From: Hydrogenophaga sp.
Lineage (GTDB): Bacteria; Pseudomonadota; Gammaproteobacteria; Burkholderiales; Burkholderiaceae_C
Assembly: GCF_030651625.1 (NCBI RefSeq)
Contig: NZ_JAUSCF010000031.1
Span: 124,001 to 188,000, forward strand
Direction of reading: 5' to 3'
Length of the DNA stretch: 64,000 bases
Below the pieces are notes generated by a model, which searched no databases, was not told where the DNA came from, and was given only the letters and a program-made list of their open reading frames with translations. Below, piece by piece: positions 60,734 through 64,000 of this stretch. The position numbers were made by a program, and so were the translations under genes. The number at the start of each line of letters is the position of its first letter. Within the stretch, counting starts at the first letter, position 1.

Positions 60734-63625
60734 ATGAGCGATACCCAATCAAATGGGGGCAACGTCTATGTTGCCTACAACACCAACTCCTACCTGTTTG
60801 GCGGCAACGCCCCTTATGTGGAGGAGATGTACGAGAACTACCTGGAAAACCCCGGTAGCGTTTCTGACACCTGGCGTTCCTATTTCGACGCGCTCCAGCA
60901 TGTACCGGCGGCCGACGGCACCGATGCCCGCGACGTTCCCCACCTTCCCGTCATCAATGCTTTTGCCGATCGCGCCAAGCAGGGTGGCACCAAGGTGGTG
61001 GTGGCTGCTGGCGCCGACTCCGATCTGGGTCGCAAGCGCGTAGCGGTCCAGCAACTGATTGCTGCTTATCGCAACGTCGGCGCTCGCTGGGCCGACCTGG
61101 ATCCGCTCAAGCGCACCGAGCGCGAACATATTCCCGAGTTGGACCCGTCTTTTTACGGGTTCGCCGACGCCGACTTCGAAACGGTGTTCAACACCAGCAA
61201 CACATTCTTCGGCAAGGAAGTCATGTCCTTGCGCGATCTGCTCAACGCCCTTCGGGAGACCTATTGCGGCTCCATCGGCGCGGAGTACATGTACATCACC
61301 GACCAGAACCAGAAGCGCTGGTGGCAGGAGAAGCTGGAATCCATTCGGTCCAAGCCGTCGTTCGATGCAGAGCACAAAAAGCACATACTGGATCGGCTCA
61401 CGGCGGCAGAAGGCCTTGAGAGATTCCTGCATACCAAGTACGTCGGGCAAAAACGGTTCTCCCTTGAAGGTGGCGAAAGCTTTATCGCCTCGATGGATGA
61501 GCTCATCCGCTCCGGCGGTGTCGCCGGCCTCCAGGAAATCGTGATCGGAATGGCCCACCGCGGTCGCTTGAACGTGCTGGTCAACACACTTGGCAAGATG
61601 CCCAAGGATCTGTTCGCCGAGTTCGACCACACGGCCCCTGAAGACCTGCCTTCTGGTGACGTCAAGTACCACCAGGGTTTCAGCTCCGACGTGTCCACCC
61701 CCGGCGGCCCGGTACACCTCACGCTGGCCTTCAACCCCTCCCACCTCGAAATCGTCAACCCTGTGGTGGAAGGCTCCGTGCGCGCCCGCATGGACCGTCG
61801 CGGCGACCCGCTGGGCAAGCAGGTACTTCCCGTGCAGGTGCATGGCGACGCTGCATTTGCCGGCCAGGGCGTGGTGATGGAAACCCTCGCACTTGCCGAG
61901 ACGCGCGGCTACACGACGGGTGGCACCGTGCACCTGGTGATCAACAACCAGATCGGCTTCACCACCTCTGACCCTCGCGACAGTCGCTCCACACTGTACT
62001 GCTCGGACATCGTCAAGATGATTGAAGCGCCGGTGCTGCACGTCAACGGTGACGACCCTGAGGCCGTGGTGCTGGCCACGCGCCTGGCTCTCGAGTTTCG
62101 CCTGACTTTCCAGAAGGACGTGGTGGTCGACATCGTCTGCTTCCGCAAGCTGGGTCACAACGAACAGGACACCCCCAGCCTGACCCAGCCGCTGATGTAC
62201 AAGAAGATCGCGGCCCATCCCGGCACCCGCAAGCTCTACGCCGACAAACTGGCTGCGCAAGGCCTGGGCGAAACGCTGGGCGACGACATGGCAAAGGCCT
62301 ACCGCGCCGCACTTGACGCAGGACGGCACACGGTAGACCCCGTGCTCACCAATTTCAAGAGCAAGTACGCAGTCGACTGGACGCCTTTCCTGGGCAAGAA
62401 ATGGACCGATGCAGCGGACACCGCGATTCCTCTGGCCGAGTGGACCCGTTTGGCAGAGAGCCTGACCACGGTGCCTGAAAGTATCAGTCCTCACCAGCTG
62501 GTGAAAAAAGTCTACGCCGACCGCGCGGCGATGGGCCGGGGCGACATTCCGGTGGACTGGGGCATGGGTGAACACATGGCGTTTGCCTCGCTGGTGGCCA
62601 GTGGTTTCCCAGTGCGCCTTTCTGGGGAGGACTGCGGGCGCGGCACGTTCACGCACCGTCACGCGGTTATCCACGACCAGAACCGTGAAAAGTACCACGA
62701 AGGCACCTACATCCCCCTGCAGAATGTCGCCGACAACCAGGCACCATTCGTGGTGATCGACTCGATCCTGTCAGAGGAAGCGGTTCTGGGTTTCGAATAT
62801 GGCTATGCGTCGAACGATCCCAACACCCTGGTGATCTGGGAGGCACAGTTTGGCGACTTTGCCAATGGCGCACAGGTGGTGATCGACCAGTTCATTGCTT
62901 CCGGCGAAGTCAAGTGGGGCCGTGTCAACGGCATCACCCTGATGCTGCCTCACGGCTATGAGGGTCAGGGCCCGGAACACAGTTCGGCTCGCGTGGAGCG
63001 TTTCATGCAGCTGGCGGCCGACACCAACATGCAGATCGTGCAGCCCACCACGGCCAGCCAGATCTTCCATGTGCTTCGCAGGCAGATGGTGCGCAACTTG
63101 CGCAAGCCACTCATCATCTTCACGCCGAAATCGCTGCTGCGCAACAAGGACGCCACCTCACCGCTGTCCGAGTTCACCAAAGGCAGCTTCCAGACCATCA
63201 TCCCCGAGCAGAACGCCGATGTCGTCAAGAAGGCCGACAAGGTCAAGCGCATCATCTGCTGCTCAGGCAAGGTCTACTACGATCTGGTGAAGAAGCGCGA
63301 GGAAAAGGGGTCGGACGACGTGGTGATTCTGCGTGTCGAGCAGCTCTACCCGTTCCCGCACAAGGTGTTTGGTGCAGAGATCAGGAAGTACCCGAACGCC
63401 ACCGACATCGTCTGGTGCCAGGATGAACCGCAGAATCAGGGCGCCTGGTTCTTCGTGCAGCACTACATTCACGAGAACATGCTGGACGGCCAGAAGCTCG
63501 GTTATGCCGGCCGGGTGGCGTCGGCCTCGCCTGCAGTCGGTTATGCCCACTTGCACCAGGAGCAGCAGAAAACGCTGATCGAGGCGGCATTCGGCAAGCT
63601 CAAGGGATTCATCCTCACCAAATGA
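60734..63625 (+). CDS. sucA: 2-oxoglutarate dehydrogenase E1 component
   Basis: 963 aa. The N-terminal region (NTNSYLFGGNAPYVEEMYEN) binds E2. The thiamine-diphosphate core has EIVIGMAHRGRLNVLVNTLG, HVNGDDPEAVVLATRLALEF and CFRKLGHNEQDTPSLTQP, and the C-terminal domain has SGEDCGRGTFTHRHAV and PHGYEGQGPEHSSARVERF. It decarboxylates 2-oxoglutarate in the TCA cycle. GGAGG lies about 11 nt before the ATG. sucB follows after 95 nt. Confidence 0.97.
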   Translation: MSDTQSNGGNVYVAYNTNSYLFGGNAPYVEEMYENYLENPGSVSDTWRSYFDALQHVPAADGTDARDVPHLPVINAFADRAKQGGTKVVVAAGADSDLGRKRVAVQQLIAAYRNVGARWADLDPLKRTEREHIPELDPSFYGFADADFETVFNTSNTFFGKEVMSLRDLLNALRETYCGSIGAEYMYITDQNQKRWWQEKLESIRSKPSFDAEHKKHILDRLTAAEGLERFLHTKYVGQKRFSLEGGESFIASMDELIRSGGVAGLQEIVIGMAHRGRLNVLVNTLGKMPKDLFAEFDHTAPEDLPSGDVKYHQGFSSDVSTPGGPVHLTLAFNPSHLEIVNPVVEGSVRARMDRRGDPLGKQVLPVQVHGDAAFAGQGVVMETLALAETRGYTTGGTVHLVINNQIGFTTSDPRDSRSTLYCSDIVKMIEAPVLHVNGDDPEAVVLATRLALEFRLTFQKDVVVDIVCFRKLGHNEQDTPSLTQPLMYKKIAAHPGTRKLYADKLAAQGLGETLGDDMAKAYRAALDAGRHTVDPVLTNFKSKYAVDWTPFLGKKWTDAADTAIPLAEWTRLAESLTTVPESISPHQLVKKVYADRAAMGRGDIPVDWGMGEHMAFASLVASGFPVRLSGEDCGRGTFTHRHAVIHDQNREKYHEGTYIPLQNVADNQAPFVVIDSILSEEAVLGFEYGYASNDPNTLVIWEAQFGDFANGAQVVIDQFIASGEVKWGRVNGITLMLPHGYEGQGPEHSSARVERFMQLAADTNMQIVQPTTASQIFHVLRRQMVRNLRKPLIIFTPKSLLRNKDATSPLSEFTKGSFQTIIPEQNADVVKKADKVKRIICCSGKVYYDLVKKREEKGSDDVVILRVEQLYPFPHKVFGAEIRKYPNATDIVWCQDEPQNQGAWFFVQHYIHENMLDGQKLGYAGRVASASPAVGYAHLHQEQQKTLIEAAFGKLKGFILTK

Positions 63626-63720
63626 ACAGTGCCAGGGCGGGGAGCGTCAGCTGTGCCGGTGAATCGCCGGACCGTGGCATTTCCTTCTCCTGACGCGTAA
63701 AGCAATACCAGGAAAGAAAA

Positions 63721-64000
63721 ATGGCAATCGTAGAAGTCAAGGTTCCCCAGTTGTCCGAGTCGGTGGCCGAAGCCACCTTGTTGCAATGGAAGAAAAAAGC
63801 CGGTGATGCGGTCGCGCTCGACGAGATCCTGATCGAGATCGAGACCGACAAAGTCGTGTTGGAAGTGCCGGCTCCCGCTGCCGGCGTGCTGGTGGAACTG
63901 GTACAGGTGGACGGTGCGACCGTGGCCGCCGAACAGTTGATCGCGCGCATCGACACCGAAGCAGTGGCTGGCGCTGGTGCATCGGCGCCGACCGAATCCG
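63721..64000 (+). CDS. sucB: 2-oxoglutarate dehydrogenase E2 (dihydrolipoyl succinyltransferase), N-terminal part
   Basis: 93 codons to the window edge. MAIVEVKVPQLSESVAEATL and LIEIETDKVVLEVPAPAAGV form a lipoyl domain with the lipoylated Lys in ETDKVVLE. AGGAAAGAAAA precedes the ATG. The peripheral-subunit-binding and catalytic domains lie outside the window. Downstream of sucA as usual. Confidence 0.95.
   Translation, partial: MAIVEVKVPQLSESVAEATLLQWKKKAGDAVALDEILIEIETDKVVLEVPAPAAGVLVELVQVDGATVAAEQLIARIDTEAVAGAGASAPTES

Noticed and set aside
60749..62698. 649-codon open frame antisense to sucA
   Set aside because: Compositional artefact of the opposite strand; the plus-strand gene is certain.

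Overview
The window looks like chromosome of a betaproteobacterium of the order Burkholderiales, most likely Comamonadaceae (Hydrogenophaga-like). The evidence is the gene order, the betaproteobacterial protein types and the high-GC coding style; no rRNA is present to confirm it. Two core blocks flank a 22.4-kb genomic island, and one photosensory locus lies to the right.

Left core (1-23.7 kb). A partial MATE transporter and a universal stress protein precede a complete cbb3 cytochrome oxidase locus: ccoI and ccoS, ccoNOQP, ccoG, a short ccoH-like gene and a small membrane gene. Its regulator fnr, oxygen-independent hemN and a TauE/DsbD_2-type membrane protein follow. Three FNR/ANR-type boxes sit before ccoI, ccoN and hemN, so this is a micro-oxic respiration regulon. 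An EamA exporter and isocitrate lyase (aceA) come next. The translation cluster thrS-infC-rpmI-rplT-pheS-pheT-ihfA follows, with an AUA start for infC, then a MerR-like gene and tRNA-Pro(GGG).

Island (23,744-46,158). It is bounded by exact 68-bp direct repeats made of the tRNA-Pro 3' end plus its terminator, with a tyrosine integrase and an excisionase-like gene at the right end. From left to right it holds: a frameshifted LexA-like gene; a type II CBASS anti-phage operon on the minus strand (CD-NTase, E2-E1 Cap2, JAB protease Cap3, DUF4297-SAVED effector Cap4); a divergent capH-capP regulatory pair; backbone-like genes (replication-relaxation-like protein, single-stranded DNA-binding protein, metallophosphoesterase, orphan DNA-binding proteins), several sharing a CTATACG promoter-like motif; and an NrtR-like regulator divergent from a four-gene operon (metallophosphatase, PD-(D/E)XK-like protein, unknown protein, ADP-ribosylglycohydrolase). 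A strongly structured, apparently non-coding element of about 217-254 nt follows that operon. The NrtR/ADP-ribosylglycohydrolase module with this RNA-like element is the best candidate here for something undescribed.

Right core (46.2-64 kb). spoVR-yeaH-prkA is a stress and stationary-phase kinase cluster. A methyltransferase follows, then a PpsR-type regulator, a bacteriophytochrome with a PAS output domain and a convergent heme oxygenase, which together form a light-sensing unit. NlpC/P60 and isochorismatase-family hydrolases, propionyl-CoA synthetase, an ArsR regulator, sucA and the start of sucB complete the window.

All identifications come from motifs and context read by eye. No database search or folding program was run.
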